DNA of 64,000 nt. Source: Ypsolopha sequella. Its lineage: Eukaryota; Arthropoda; Insecta; Lepidoptera; Ypsolophidae. Both the position numbers and the translations under genes were made by a program. Location of the stretch: contig OW203989.1 in the NCBI GenBank assembly GCA_934047225.1, positions 3,881,977 through 3,945,976 of the forward strand, in the 5' to 3' direction. Below, piece after piece: positions 34,735-45,624 of this stretch; positions within the stretch are counted from its first letter, which is position 1, and each line of letters begins with the position of its first letter. The notes beneath the pieces were generated by a model that ran no database searches, was not told the origin of the DNA, and saw only the letters and a program-made list of their open reading frames with translations.

Positions 34735-34935
34735 CATCATCATCCATCAGCCTAGTTCGTCCACTGCTGGACATAAGCCTTTCCAGGACTTTGCCACTCC
34801 CGGTGGTCATCCTGGAAGAATTGCCCACACTCACACACGCTGGGCAGGCGGGTTGGTGAGCGCGGTGCCGGAACCCTCGCACCAGTGACGCCGCTGCCCG
34901 TCACCAGTCTGTTCCATATAAGGCCCGGCTATTAA
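34735..34935 (+). repeat. interspersed repeat A, truncated copy
   Basis: CATCCATCAGCCTAGTTCGT to CCATATAAGGCCCGGCTATT, then stops. Same family as 12446-13262. Confidence 0.85.
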
Positions 34936-35179
34936 AGTTATGTTATAGTATATAGTTATAGTTTTATTTTTTGAAATTTCCATATTATTACTAATCTAAA
35001 TAATAATAATAATTATTATTAATAAATATTAATAATAACAGGAAAAACATTGGACCTGCATGTAGTTTATTTTTGATGCTAAGAGAAAAACGAAGATTCA
35101 TAGATATTCCGAATAAATACGGAATATGTTCTATAATGTAAATATTAAAACATTCGAAACTATACGTCATTCATTATAA

Positions 35180-35775
35180 CTTGATTCGCATGACAGATAT
35201 CGCCAGCTCATTCGTTGATTTACACGCACTGGAACTTAAGGCGATACGTAAAAGTTTTAGCGTCCCTGTTACTCCATATACGAAAAAACCCTCGGTGCGA
35301 GGGGGACGGATTCGTGGAGTAGCAAAAAGTCTGTTTTTTATAAAATGTACCATGGACGAATTGTCAAAAAGATTTTCAAGGAGACTTTAGAAATACATAA
35401 TATCCACATTTTGAATGCAATTTCACAATGAAATTAGTTATGATTTCAGAATTATAGGAAAAAATAAAACTATTTAGAGGTCTTCTCGGCATTAAACTCT
35501 ATCGAGAAAAGTTCATCCAACCGCCTTTTCTTTCATATATTTGTAATATTTGTAAATAAATGTTATTTGTAAATTATTTTAGTAGGTATAGCGTATTAGA
35601 TTTAAGTATCTGTAAAGCTGTACTGTAAATGTATTAAATAAATATTAAATATTCAGTGAGAATCTTTATCAAATACTTAATAAACATTTACCCAAAAATG
35701 AAATCCGTAGATGACGTTATAGTGGAGTAAATGAATTCGAAAAGACCCCATGTTTTTTTTTTGGTATCGCCTTAA
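35180..35775. repeat. dispersed repeat family J, copy 2
   Basis: See 33060-33540. The 69-codon + frame at 35181 has no known motif. Confidence 0.35.
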
Positions 35776-36503
35776 AACCACAATGTTGGATTAAAAATCG
35801 TAAATGTCCTATAAACTGATGAGATCTGGGGATCTAAAAAGGCCAATTTGGGTGAATCATAAAATGATTTGAAAGTACGATGGAGTCAGAGTTTTTTCAC
35901 GCGTGCATAAGAGACGGCATTAGAACAGAATCATAATATGATTAATCCAAAGCGGCCTTTTTAGATCCCCTGTCATGCCAATCAAGCTATGATGAATTAC
36001 GGATACTATGAAAAGCAGTTTTGATTAAAATTTCATATTGACAGAGCCCATATTATTTACAGAATATACGGAAACATACAAAAAGAAACGTGTACATTGA
36101 ATTATAGAACAACCAGGCCTTAAGTTTATATGTGAACACTCAATCGTCACGTATTGCAGCTTATAGCTGGTCGCTTGGAGCTTTTAGCCTTATAATAAAA
36201 GCCTTGATCAATAATGATCTGCAAAGGAAAATTGTATGATTTTTAATCTATCTACACAATACAACATTCTAACGTTTACTTTATAGATTGTTAAATTCTT
36301 TTCAAATAGCTGTAAATAGCAAAAATACACTATATAAGTCTATATACGTAGAAGTTTTTTTTGGCACAGTAAATAAAATAGCCTATTGGTTTTGTTCTAA
36401 ATCTAAAATAGTTTTTAGATTCTATGACAAATTATACTGTCTGTATGTTTCGTTTAAACTTCTTTTTTCTTCATCTACAACTCTGCATAAACGTAATCGG
36501 TGT

Positions 36504-36629
36504 TACTACAAAACAGTGTTTAACTTTAGACAGTGTTTAAATCTGTCGTTGTCACCTTTTTTTCATATTGTAAAAGAGTGACAGCAACAGATTTAAACAC
36601 TGTCTAAAGTTAAACACAGTTTTGTGGTA
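36504..36629. repeat. hairpin, 52-bp arms
   Basis: Left arm TACTACAAAACAGTGTTTAA...GTTGTCAC and right arm GTGACAGCAAC...GTTTTGTGGTA pair over 52 bp with very few mismatches and a 22-bp loop (CTTTTTTTCATATTGTAAAA core). No TSD obvious. Confidence 0.85.
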
Positions 36630-36802
36630 AGACCGAATATGTTTATGTAATATTGATAGTTTATAAAAACTGTTAATAAAATAACATCCAAGCCGAAAAC
36701 TGGTGATACTTTTCAACCATTCGATCAGTTTTGTGAGTAACTCTATACATAATAAAATTTATTTTTCTTTCACTATGTAGGAATTTCAGAACTTTTTAGT
36801 TT

Positions 36803-36867
36803 TAGTAGTTATAGTCCAGAAGCCCGCATGACAGCTATTAAAACGACGGGCTTCTAGACTACTACAA
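36803..36867. repeat. short hairpin
   Basis: AGTCCAGAAGCCCG and CGGGCTTCTAGACT pair, extended by TAGTAGT/ACTACTA outside. Loop about 22 bp. Confidence 0.7.
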
Positions 36868-37234
36868 ACACATTTTCGATGCGAACAAAGTCATCGTCTT
36901 AACCATCTTACTAATGAAAAAATATATATCAAAAGAAATCTTATATTACGGTGGAAAATTCGCCCTTTTACAAGCAAACAGTTAAAGCTATAATGTGTAT
37001 TAAACTAGTCAGCATTCAGCAAGCTCGTTCGCAGTTTATGTGACTGTTTCTATAAACAAGTTTCTAGAAAATAAAACAAAAGCAGGCGCACGACCGGAGT
37101 TAATTTCTCATTTAATTGAGATCTGTCGCAGAGAGCGGACGTGTTTGCTGCGTCGCATCGTCGGCACGTGACGATGACGACGAATTAACCTTCTTCTTCT
37201 TTATGACTTCTAACTTTATGAAGCTTGTTCTTAG

Positions 37235-37610
37235 TTTTATGTCAAAAATACATTTTCAATGCAAGTGCTCGTAAAGACTCACTTTTTATGCATCAAAACC
37301 GAACAGAAAGTCGACTATTTTACCCTACTTTTTTTTCCACTGTTTAACAGCTTCTGGATATAGTCTTTTTGAGCCAATCATTAACTTGCAAAATTGTAAC
37401 AATGTTACTTTCGGCTTTAATAATTAAATTGTTTTCTTTGATTATATTTGTTTTATTTCCTCACACTATGCACTGAAAAACGTAGTATGATACACGGGCG
37501 TAAGAGCAATAAATCACTCGGTTACGTTTAAAACACTCGCTACGCTCGTGTTTTAAATCGTCCTCGTAATTTATTCCTTTTCGCCCTTGTAGCATAAACT
37601 ACTATTGTAT
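37235..37610 (-). repeat. dispersed repeat family I, copy 2 (reversed)
   Basis: Reverse complement of 15770-16115 with an extra segment near 37510-37560 (ACACTCGCTACGCTCGTGTT palindromic spot). Confidence 0.65.
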
Positions 37611-37795
37611 CATGATTATATATGGGTTCACATACACACACAGCTATCTTTAAATGTAACCACATAATCTGCTGAACATACCTATCAACTATATCAAAAA
37701 TTTGGGGAAATGAAAAAAAAAATTGGACCAACCTATACAAAATGAATAGTAAGTTTTCAAAATTAGTAAAAAAACGAGAAATGTTTGTTTTTACT

Positions 37796-38026
37796 CCACT
37801 GCTGGATATGGGCCTTTCCAAGTGCTCGCCAATTTTTTTTTATCCTCAGCCCCTAACGCCAAGTGTGGAGCTGGCGGGTGCCATACACTGCACCTGCCGG
37901 CTTGTGATTTCTACTGGAGAACATTTTTCACCCAGATTAACGGACTTAATTTTATATTTTTTTTATTGTTGTTCTTGACCAATTGTTTGCTTTTCCAGCA
38001 AAAAATTCTGTGCACGCCACTGGCAC
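37796..38026. repeat. LINE-like fragment and family F end
   Basis: CCACTGCTGGATATGGGCC at 37797 resembles an RTE-derived block. 37975-38026 (TTTTCCAGCAAAAAATTCTG, GCACGCCACTGG) is the reversed end of family F. Confidence 0.45.
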
Positions 38027-38393
38027 TGACGTACTTATGAAGAACCTAAAAAACGCAGAACTTTACTTGCATGCCATTTGCAAGAATATCTCTACATCTC
38101 TAGAGAGAAATAAATATAAACACAAATTGCTGAAAAAGAGACATTGGAAAAAGGAGGACACTAAACGCTTAATTTCAAAGCAAATCTCCAAGAGTTCTTT
38201 CAAAGTATCTACCCAAAAGGCGTGAATAAATACCAAATAAGTAGGCCTTGAAGTATTATTTTCTGAAGCCTAGACTTCTTTCAGTGTGAAGAAAACTAAA
38301 AAAAAATAGTAACCGACTTCAAATGTACAATTTATAATTCGTACAGGTGGTACATCAAATCACTTAGTTATTTTTTTGCCCAGTCATATTTTA
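38027..38393. other. unassigned frame and spacer
   Basis: An open frame to 38225 is Lys-rich (KHKLLKKRHWKKEDTKRL) with no known domain. Not a convincing gene. Confidence 0.2.
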
Positions 38394-38733
38394 CAGGTGG
38401 TAGAGCTGATGCCGGGCTCGACTGTGGAGATACCACCATCTTACTTGGAGACCCCCTCGAAGTAATTCGGGGGAGAATAAGAAGACAGCTCACAGGAAAA
38501 AAACCAGGAGGCCCACCATACCTGGGACCGATGGATGGCGGTATATCCATCCCTTATAGCCAGGCCTTGTATGGAACAGACTGGTGACGGGCAGCGGTGT
38601 CACTGGTGCGAGGGTTCCGGCACCACGCTTACCAACCCGCCTGCACAGCGTATGTGAGTATGGGCAATTCTTCCAGGATGACCGCCGGGAGTGGCAAAGT
38701 CCTGGACGAACTAGGCTGATGGATGGATGGAAT
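38394..38733 (-). repeat. interspersed repeat A, complete reversed copy
   Basis: Runs from GGTGGTAGAGCTGATGCCGG to CGAACTAGGCTGATGGATGG. It provides the uninterrupted template (GGATGGCGGTATATCC) for locating the insertion in 12446-13262. Confidence 0.85.
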
Positions 38734-41140
38734 GGTTTATTGATCAAACATGGATAAAGTGGTCTCTCTATGCTCCGCCTTAGAAACATAATAATTATAA
38801 TCAGAAATTAAATAATCCGTCCATAAAAAAGCAGAGGGTTGTGTAAGTTACACAACCGTAAATTATTTAAGTAGATGATACTTCTTATGTCGCCTCTTTA
38901 CACCATCACAGAGGTAAGTGAATTCACGGCCATAGTTAACATGAGAATATTTGAGTGATGGCAGCGTATTCGCTTGCGTGGTAATAATTTTTTTTTTATA
39001 CTTATGATCAAATAAGCTTTAATAAATAATAAATAATAATTAACAATGAACGGTCAAAAACGTAATAGCCTATGGGTTACTGTGTAAATTACTGTGTATT
39101 GTCACCAAAACCAAATTAGTGTGCAAAATTTCAGCTCTGTCGGTTGGGGGAACTGGTTTAAATTTCAGTTGCAAGATTTGACTTAGACACACTAACATAC
39201 TAACATACAAGTAAAGTTAAATAAAAGCTTATAACAAATAAAAGATCATTCAAATCGGTTATCAAAAGATGGAGGGAGATACGGAGAAACATACCCAAAG
39301 AAATAAAAAAAACATTCAAATTGAAACCTTCTCTTTTTTGAACTCGGATAAAAATGGCGAATAATCTCTGCTCAGACATCATTACGAGTCTGAAGAACCT
39401 TTTCATTTGTCCATTTCTGAAATGGAAAAGATATTCGTTGTGGAAATATAATTAGGTAAGTTTATTTGCTATATTTTAACCTTTAGCTTTATATATTTTT
39501 TTAGGGTTCCATCAATATTATTAATCTAAAAATTGGTTCTATTCTAAGGTCATAACTCAAATATTACAACTCAAAAAATGCAACCAACCAAACCAATGGC
39601 GAAGAAACTTTGTTAACGAGATATCACAAACCTTCGTTTTACAAACCTTAGTTTACAAACCTTTATAACTTGAAAATAGTTAAATGTTTCACTCTGAGTA
39701 TGCCCAGGTAAATTAAAAAGTCGTTTATTTACTATCACAATCACACACAACACAGAAAAAGAAGACATAAGACAAAATGAACAGTACATGAAGAAAATTT
39801 CAATCAAAAATTGAAACGAAATAATTTAAAACAAAATAACACTTATCATTATCAAACATTAAAACAGAACAAAACAGTAGCTGTACTTCATAGACAATAC
39901 AGCCCAGAAAGATGTCTATTGTTTAACATCTTGCGTACAAATCATTCTGTCAACAATCGAAACGGGATACTGCAATCCTATTGGCTCTTGCAATCTTACG
40001 TATAGCGCCATAAACTTATCTTTCCCCAAGACGAAGACTCTAACGTAATGAATATAGAAGCCATTTTGGTTTGGGCTACCGAAACATATAATTTTGGAGT
40101 GGCGAATTGTATCTGCTGGTTCAGTCAGACGTGTTGACAGAAATCGGTCGCCTGTTATTAGGAGTCTGTAGGCTGTATTCGTCTATGATGTATTTAATCT
40201 ACTTTGCACGCGAGTGGCGTGAGATAGTGACGGCAAAAAGGTTCTGACTCAACATAGTTTTGCAGACGGTTGTGGAGATCACATCAAGCTTGGATTTTGT
40301 ACCTATCTTATATACTTCACTAATAGGGGCAAGTGTACTGCAAGTGTATACCTTGAAGTGATCTCCACTGTACCCTTAAATACTATAGATAAATAATGAG
40401 GTACCTAACTCATTTACCACAATGGTGTGGAGTCATCCTCATTCACCATTAAATGGCAAGAACCCAGAATCTCAGACGATGGCGACAGTTTAGCATACCG
40501 TCATTAATAATTATTAGACAATAATAGGTTGACCATCTAAAAATACTAAATGAGCACCTAAATTACTAATTTGGCATTAACTAGGTTGAACTAATGTCAT
40601 AAAACTAACAAAGTTATACTCTGAAAATAACTTTATTAAATTAAATCCGTAGTGGAGTCTATCGGCCAAATATGCTCGCTCATTTGTTTGACTGCAGCCA
40701 CTCCTATGGACCTAATAAACACATTTTGATTCCAACTTTAGCAATTCAAAATTGCAAACAAGTGAAAAGTTCAAACTGGCATACGATGAGGTAAAAATTG
40801 CGAAAACATTTCTGTCGAATTTCTGTTCGGTTGGTAACGCCCGGGGCTTGAGGCTTGGCTCTTCCCGTTCTGGCTTTCCAGTTGGAAATGATATTGGAAA
40901 AGTTAGGAATCGATACCGTGTGATCCGGGTGATTCCAGCTTATTCGTTTACCTCTGCTGCACTGCTGCTCGCCAGATTGAATAATCATAACCTCGTCTCG
41001 TTGTGCTACGCCGCTACGGGCTACGGGCTACGGGCTACGGCAGGAGGCGTAGCTCCGTAGTACCTTTTCGTGGATCTACTAAATTGCAAGATGTTGTTGT
41101 AAACAAGGTGACTAGACCGAATATTGTATCTATCTTTTAC
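38734..41140. other. gene-free stretch
   Basis: No recognisable gene. A short tandem (GGGCTAC)n lies at about 41018-41040. GAGGGTTGTGTAAGTTACACAACC at 38833 is a small palindromic motif. Frames of 60-100 codons here lack motifs. Confidence 0.4.
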
Positions 41141-41554
41141 CATCTTCTGCATATATAAAATTCAAAGTCCTGACTGACTGACTGACTGATATATCAACGC
41201 ACAGCCTAAACCGCAAATGGGGTGACAAAGTCTGAAAACCAACATGTGTATCGTTTGTATGGTTTATCGGGTGGCTGATTACGAAAACAACAACGATTTC
41301 TAAATCCAATGTAGTGGACGTGAAATACCATCATCCCCTGTTGGGGCGCGATGGGGTTGAAATGTTGAAATGTTTAAATATCAATATGGGTTCATATCAC
41401 TAAAATAAGGGTGAGTGTCCATCATAACGAAACAGATAACATAGCTAAGACTCACTATTATTTATGCGGGAAAAACTCGACGTTTCGGTCAACTAAAGAG
41501 TGACCTTCATCAGGCTTTGCAAGGTGCTCCGGCGCGTGCGTGATCAAAGGCAAA

Positions 41555-41660
41555 GTTCCACGAGGCCGAAAAACGAGCATGTGAGGACGGAGAACGCGCC
41601 CGCGAGGCCGAAGGCCAAGCAGGGCGCGTTCGTAGTTCGAGCATGCGAGTTTTTGGCCGA
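41555..41660. repeat. GC-rich inverted repeat
   Basis: AAAAACGAGCATGTGAGGAC with GAGAACGCGCC pairs with GGGCGCGTTCGTAGTTCGAG and CATGCGAGTTTTT. The local GC content is far above the surroundings. Confidence 0.6.
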
Positions 41661-41758
41661 GCACTACACCTTGACTCCCAGAGGGAGTGAGAGCACCTAT
41701 AATGTTCGTTTCTGAAAAAAAATGTCGTTCGTTACCTGTAGCCCACCCGGGTCTTCTA

Positions 41759-42024
41759 TACAAGGTGACTTTTCCATCATCGTCCAAATTTATACTGGAG
41801 GCTTGGTAAGTGATCAGCATCATGAATCGATAACAATTTCTGTGAAATTCGTATAATGAAATTTCGACTTCCCATAGTAATTCACTCCCAGTCCTGAGTG
41901 AATCACTATGGGGAGTCGTAATTTCATTTTATGAATTTTACAAAAATCTTTATTGGTTCATGATGCTGATCACTTACCATGGCTCAAGTATGAATTTGGA
42001 CGATGTTCACAAATTCACCTTGTA
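41759..42024. mobile_element. MITE family D, complete copy
   Basis: TACAAGGTGA at the left end and TCACCTTGTA at the right bound 266 bp. Inner arms CTTGGTAAGTGATCAGCATC and GATGCTGATCACTTACCATG pair. TATA flanks fit a TA target (Tc1/mariner-like). Just outside, GTCTTCTATA occurs at 41751-41760 and again at 42031-42040. Confidence 0.85.
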
Positions 42025-42029
42025 TAAGT

Positions 42030-42190
42030 AGTCTTCTATATAATTAAAATAATATCCTGACAGACTGACTGATCTATCAACGCCCAAACATCACAAATTC
42101 ACAACTCACACGAAAAAGGTAAATTTTTTATATTTAGTTACGCTACCTTATGAGCGGTTTCGCAGCCGGATTATGAAAAAGCCGCCTTTT
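42030..42190 (+). repeat. dispersed repeat family K
   Basis: TTCTATATAATTAAAATAAT followed by CCTGACAGACTGACTGATC and ATCAACGCCCAAA. A related block is at 41150-41215 (CTGACTGACTGACTGATA, ATCAACGCACAGCC). Confidence 0.5.
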
Positions 42191-42196
42191 TATAAT

Positions 42197-42478
42197 TAAT
42201 CTAAGTAGAACACTTATATTTGAAATTCACTGAATAGTTATTCAACAAAACATTACCTATGTATTGTGTATATTATTGTCATGTCAAAGTTTCGATTGGT
42301 TTCAGTGAATAAGAATTTCAAAAATTTTGAATTTAGAAATTTGGAAATTCTAATTTACAGAAATCAATGGAAACTTTGCGACGGCAGCATATATAATACA
42401 TAGGTAATAAGGATTTGTTGAATAACTATTGAGTGAATTTTGAAATTTAAGTGTTCTGTTTCGACAAATTAGAAAATG
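42197..42478. mobile_element. MITE family E, best copy
   Basis: A foldback with arms of about 120 bp: AGAACACTTATATTTG, TAGTTATTCAACAAAAC, CCTATGTATT and TTTCGATTGGTTTCAG at the left are mirrored by CTGAAAC-type/AAACTTTGCGACGGCAGC, ATACATAGG, TTGTTGAATAACTATT and AAGTGTTCTGTTTC at the right. Confidence 0.85.
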
Positions 42479-42580
42479 TCTTATTATCGAAGAGATAAAT
42501 AGCAACCACGACATATAGAGAGAATTAATGAAAGTAGAGTGGCGAAAGAAGTGGAAGGTAAAGCTGGACCAGGCCCCGTA

Positions 42581-42736
42581 GTATAATTTTCAATCGCGCA
42601 TGACGCAACTTAGTTGAATCACAAGTGCGAGAGCGTGACAAGAAGTTTTTGCGATTAAACAGTATGCTACGCTCCTCGCAAATGTGATTCAACTAACTCG
42701 CGTCGCGCGTGATTAAACATTATGCTACGGGGCCAG
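42581..42736. mobile_element. foldback MITE family G, copy 2
   Basis: GGCCCCGTAGTATAAT and ATTATGCTACGGGGCC are the ends. Inner parts TTAGTTGAATCACAAGTGCG and TTTTTGCGATTAAACAGTA match 9369-9533. Confidence 0.85.
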
Positions 42737-42944
42737 GTTTATTAATTATAGATAGTTAATGTTACTAATATTAGTCTTTTTTAAGTTTTATGAATTTTTA
42801 TTTTTGTTAGTAATAATTTAAATAGTATATTGCTAGAATTTTAAAATATTGCTACGCCCTTGCAGGGTATCACACGATACTATATATTTGTTTTCCACCT
42901 GTAATAATACTGTGCTATGCAAATGAAGAACCTGAATCTGAATC
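42737..42944 (+). mobile_element. probable LINE 3' tail inserted beside the MITE
   Basis: AT-rich, ending TGCAAATGAAGAAC followed by a short (CTGAAT)n. Resembles a non-LTR 3' end. Confidence 0.4.
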
Positions 42945-43659
42945 AGGTTGCCACAGAAGGACGTTTGTTGACAAATAGGCGACATATTGAAGAAGGGCAA
43001 TGTCAAAAGTACCCGGAATAGAAGAGTTTGTATGACTAGATTGATGGTTGTGGAAAAAGCGAAAGAGGTGTGTTAGAAAAGTAACCACGACACTTTTACC
43101 AGTCCATTTCATTCCTTTAAGAGGACGGCATACCCTAGCAACTTTTTTCATTACCTGTCCAGCACAATAAGTCTTATGGCCTTATTTGCTTTTCATAGAG
43201 GGGATTATATGTTGGCACTTTGGCCTCTTGTTCTTGGACGCGTAATACTAGTGATCACGCAGTGAAACAACAAATTTGTGTGTTTTTAGCTAAAACTGAA
43301 ATATTTTGTAGGGAAAAAAATATTGGATTTAGGTAAAATCCCTTCATATTTCTACTGCTAATTAAAAAAAAAAAAAAAACATGTTGATCTCTTAACCGCG
43401 TTTTTGAAACGAACATTTGAAAACCAAAAAAAAGATGGTGGAAAACATTTTTATTTTGACAAAAGTATAAATCTTAAAACATTGTTTATAGGTGGAATCC
43501 CTAGATAAAAGATCGTTACATCAAATATATTTTAAATATTATTAGAGTGCAATACAAACTAGAAAAGATCAATCAGAAACAAATAATATTTAGAGTATTC
43601 ATAGCGATGTATTTCGCAAAATAAAAATAATCCAAATATATTTCCTTCAATATGAGGAC

Positions 43660-43920
43660 CTTGTTCCTGGTCCCTGGCCGGGTCTCCGGTATGGGTTCGG
43701 GCGGCTGATTGGATTTTACCTTGTATAATATATATTTTACCTATCATTTTAATCGTAAATATATTGCTACATAAATTAAATAAACCTTTAATTTAGTTCA
43801 TGTACATTTATTATTTTATTACATATATTTTCTTTATTAGATTAAATTTGACGTGTAAAAAGTGTATATATCTATACCTGCTTTGCAAAATAAACTATTT
43901 GAATTTGAATTTAAATTTTG
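43660..43920 (+). mobile_element. LINE-like 3' end, uninterrupted copy
   Basis: CCTTGTTCCTGGTCCCTGGC, then GGTATGGGTTCGGGCG, ATTTTACCTATCATTTTAAT and the tail GCAAAATAAACTATTTGAAT with (TTTGAA)n. The same element at 47221-47745 is split by a MITE. Confidence 0.65.
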
Positions 43921-44199
43921 AGGAGAGACCTAGTTTCTTCCAATGAACCCTTGAAAACCTGGTGTTGTTGATGTTCTAGCGTCAGGTGTCGCGTTTAAGT
44001 CCAATTCATTTAAAAATATAATGTGCAAGCTTATATTACACAACAACACATAAATAACGAGTAGAAGCGACAACAATAGCAGTAAATGTCCAGATTAGCG
44101 CTGGCCGCATGAAGCATAGCTTCCCCTTAATTAAGAAAAATGGGGATAACTTTTAATTCGAAAAACATTTCTTTGTGAAGTTCAGGTACAGTTGCACAC

Positions 44200-44345
44200 T
44201 GACGCCGCGAAACGCGAAAATGTAGCGAACTGAGGTCGAAAGCGAAAATAGACAGATAGAGCGAGATGCAACATACGCGATATGTTTTCATATATTGAGA
44301 CAGGATTTATCGCAGTTTCGCAACCACGTTTCGCGGCGTGTCGTC
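44200..44345. mobile_element. small foldback (GACGCCGCGAAACGCG)
   Basis: CACTGACGCCGCGAAACGCG near 44200 pairs with ACGTTTCGCGGCGTGTCG near 44325. Spacer about 100 bp. Confidence 0.55.
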
Positions 44346-44379
44346 GCTGCTAAAACAAGTTTTAATTTATAGACATAAT

Positions 44380-44773
44380 GGTGTCGATTCGGTGTATCAC
44401 GATTTAGCTTATTTGACAGTACTAAACTTAATTTTAACGTTCTGTCTCTTTCTTTCTATATCGAAAAAACAAAGAAAGGACGCTCAAAATAAGGTTAGTA
44501 ATGTCACAGGTATTACATCTGGGGCAGTGAGTGTCCTTGAAACAAAACAACTCGGTATACGCAAACATTAGGGCTGCCCACATTGCGCGGGAATCGGGTG
44601 GTGGGGCGTCTTACACCCTCCGCGTCGTCCGTCGGTACGCACCCCTACTATGAGGTGTGAACCAAGATTTGGAAGCGCGCGTTTCGGCCGTTTTATATTA
44701 GAGATAATACTGTTTTACTCATCCTTACTGTGGTAATATCAAATATTAAGTTGGGTTGCCCCGAATCGACACC
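44380..44773. mobile_element. MITE family L, long copy
   Basis: GGTGTCGATTCGGTGTATC and the complementary CCCCGAATCGACACC bound 394 bp. A short copy with the same ends is at 57471-57625. AAT occurs on both flanks. The long copy has extra GC-rich sequence (about 44575-44690) that the short one lacks. Confidence 0.75.
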
Positions 44774-44910
44774 AATGAAAACTTTGCGATAACAGTATAA
44801 ACAATACATAGCTATTTAAGTTACGTTGTATAATAACAACACAAATACTAAACTGTTCAAAAATCAATCAAAAACAAATTTAAAAGCACAAATATATATA
44901 TTTTTTAATT

Positions 44911-44981
44911 CCTCCGCCCTGGATTTGAACCTGCTACCTCCTGCTTACATGACAGGCGCGCTACCGACTGCGCTACCGAGG
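44911..44981 (-). tRNA. tRNA-like sequence (pseudo-tRNA or SINE head), left
   Basis: 71 nt. A box TAGCGCAGTCGG and B box GGTTCAAATCC are canonical. Acceptor CCTCGGT pairs with GCGGAGG in most positions, the D stem GCGC/GCGC is perfect, and the anticodon stem CCTGT/GCAGG pairs. The loop CATGTAA has A where U33 is invariant, giving nominal TGT, and the T stem is poor. The D arm resembles elongator tRNA-Met. More likely a tRNA-derived pseudogene than a working gene. Confidence 0.5.
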
Positions 44982-45129
44982 TTCGTATCTGGAACGACGA
45001 ATTTTTTCCACCGTATCTGTACACCGTGAGCGTTCAGTATGTGCATTACAAGCTGGTATATCAAGTAGTTAAAAAAAAAAAAAAACGGTGTACAGATATG
45101 GTGTAAAAATTCGTCGTTCCAGATACGAA

Positions 45130-45205
45130 CCTCGGTAGCGCAGTAGGTAGCGCGCCTGTCATGTAAGCAGGAGGTCGCAGCGCAGGTTCAAATCCTGGCC
45201 CAAGG
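45130..45205 (+). tRNA. tRNA-like sequence (pseudo-tRNA or SINE head), right
   Basis: Inverted partner of 44911-44981. Same A box (TAGCGCAGTAGG), B box and CATGTAA loop. It has about 5 extra nt before the T arm (GTCGCAGCGCAGG), and the acceptor stem is broken (CCTCGGT against CCCAAGG). Confidence 0.45.
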
Positions 45206-45624
45206 ACATTTAAAAAAAAAACATTTGCGCATTTAAATTTGCTTCTGATTGATTTCTAAACACTTAAGTTTGCACTCTAATAATAATTAGAGTATTCAAA
45301 GCGATGGATTTCGCAATAAAAACATATAACTTTACGTGTTCAGGTTTGACTTATTACAAAAATACGTTTGTTTTCACAGTATTGTATTAATACTGTTACA
45401 GTATAAATTAGTTTGTGGACAGAACGTAACGACCAATGAGGTTGTATATGTAGTACTTATATAATTAAATGTTTTGTACACTTCAAGAAATAATTATCAC
45501 TCGTCTCGATCTTTTATCTTTTGCTTCTCCGAACATTAACAGTAGATTTTTTTTTGTAATTACAGACTCACATATCCAATAAAGCCATATTAAAGTGATG
45601 ACTCTAAATAATAATAATTTATTT

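Larger units (their letters stand above)
42525..43085 (+). pseudogene. RTE-like LINE fragment split by insertions
   Basis: 42525-42575 (GAATTAATGAAAGTAGAGTG to GGAAGGTAAAGCTGGA) and 42945-43085 (CAGGTTGCCACAGAAGGACG, TACCCGGAATAGAAGAG) are consecutive in the other copies (19285-19620 reversed, 54395-54620). The 370 bp between are inserted sequence, beginning with the foldback at 42581-42736. Confidence 0.7.
44830..45285. repeat. long inverted repeat carrying two tRNA-like sequences
   Basis: Arms 44830-45026 and 45086-45285 are homologous in inverted orientation, including sequence outside the tRNA part (TTCGTCGTTCCAGATACGAA, TTGATTTTTGAACAG-like). The loop is about 60 bp with a run of 15 A. 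Confidence 0.8.
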
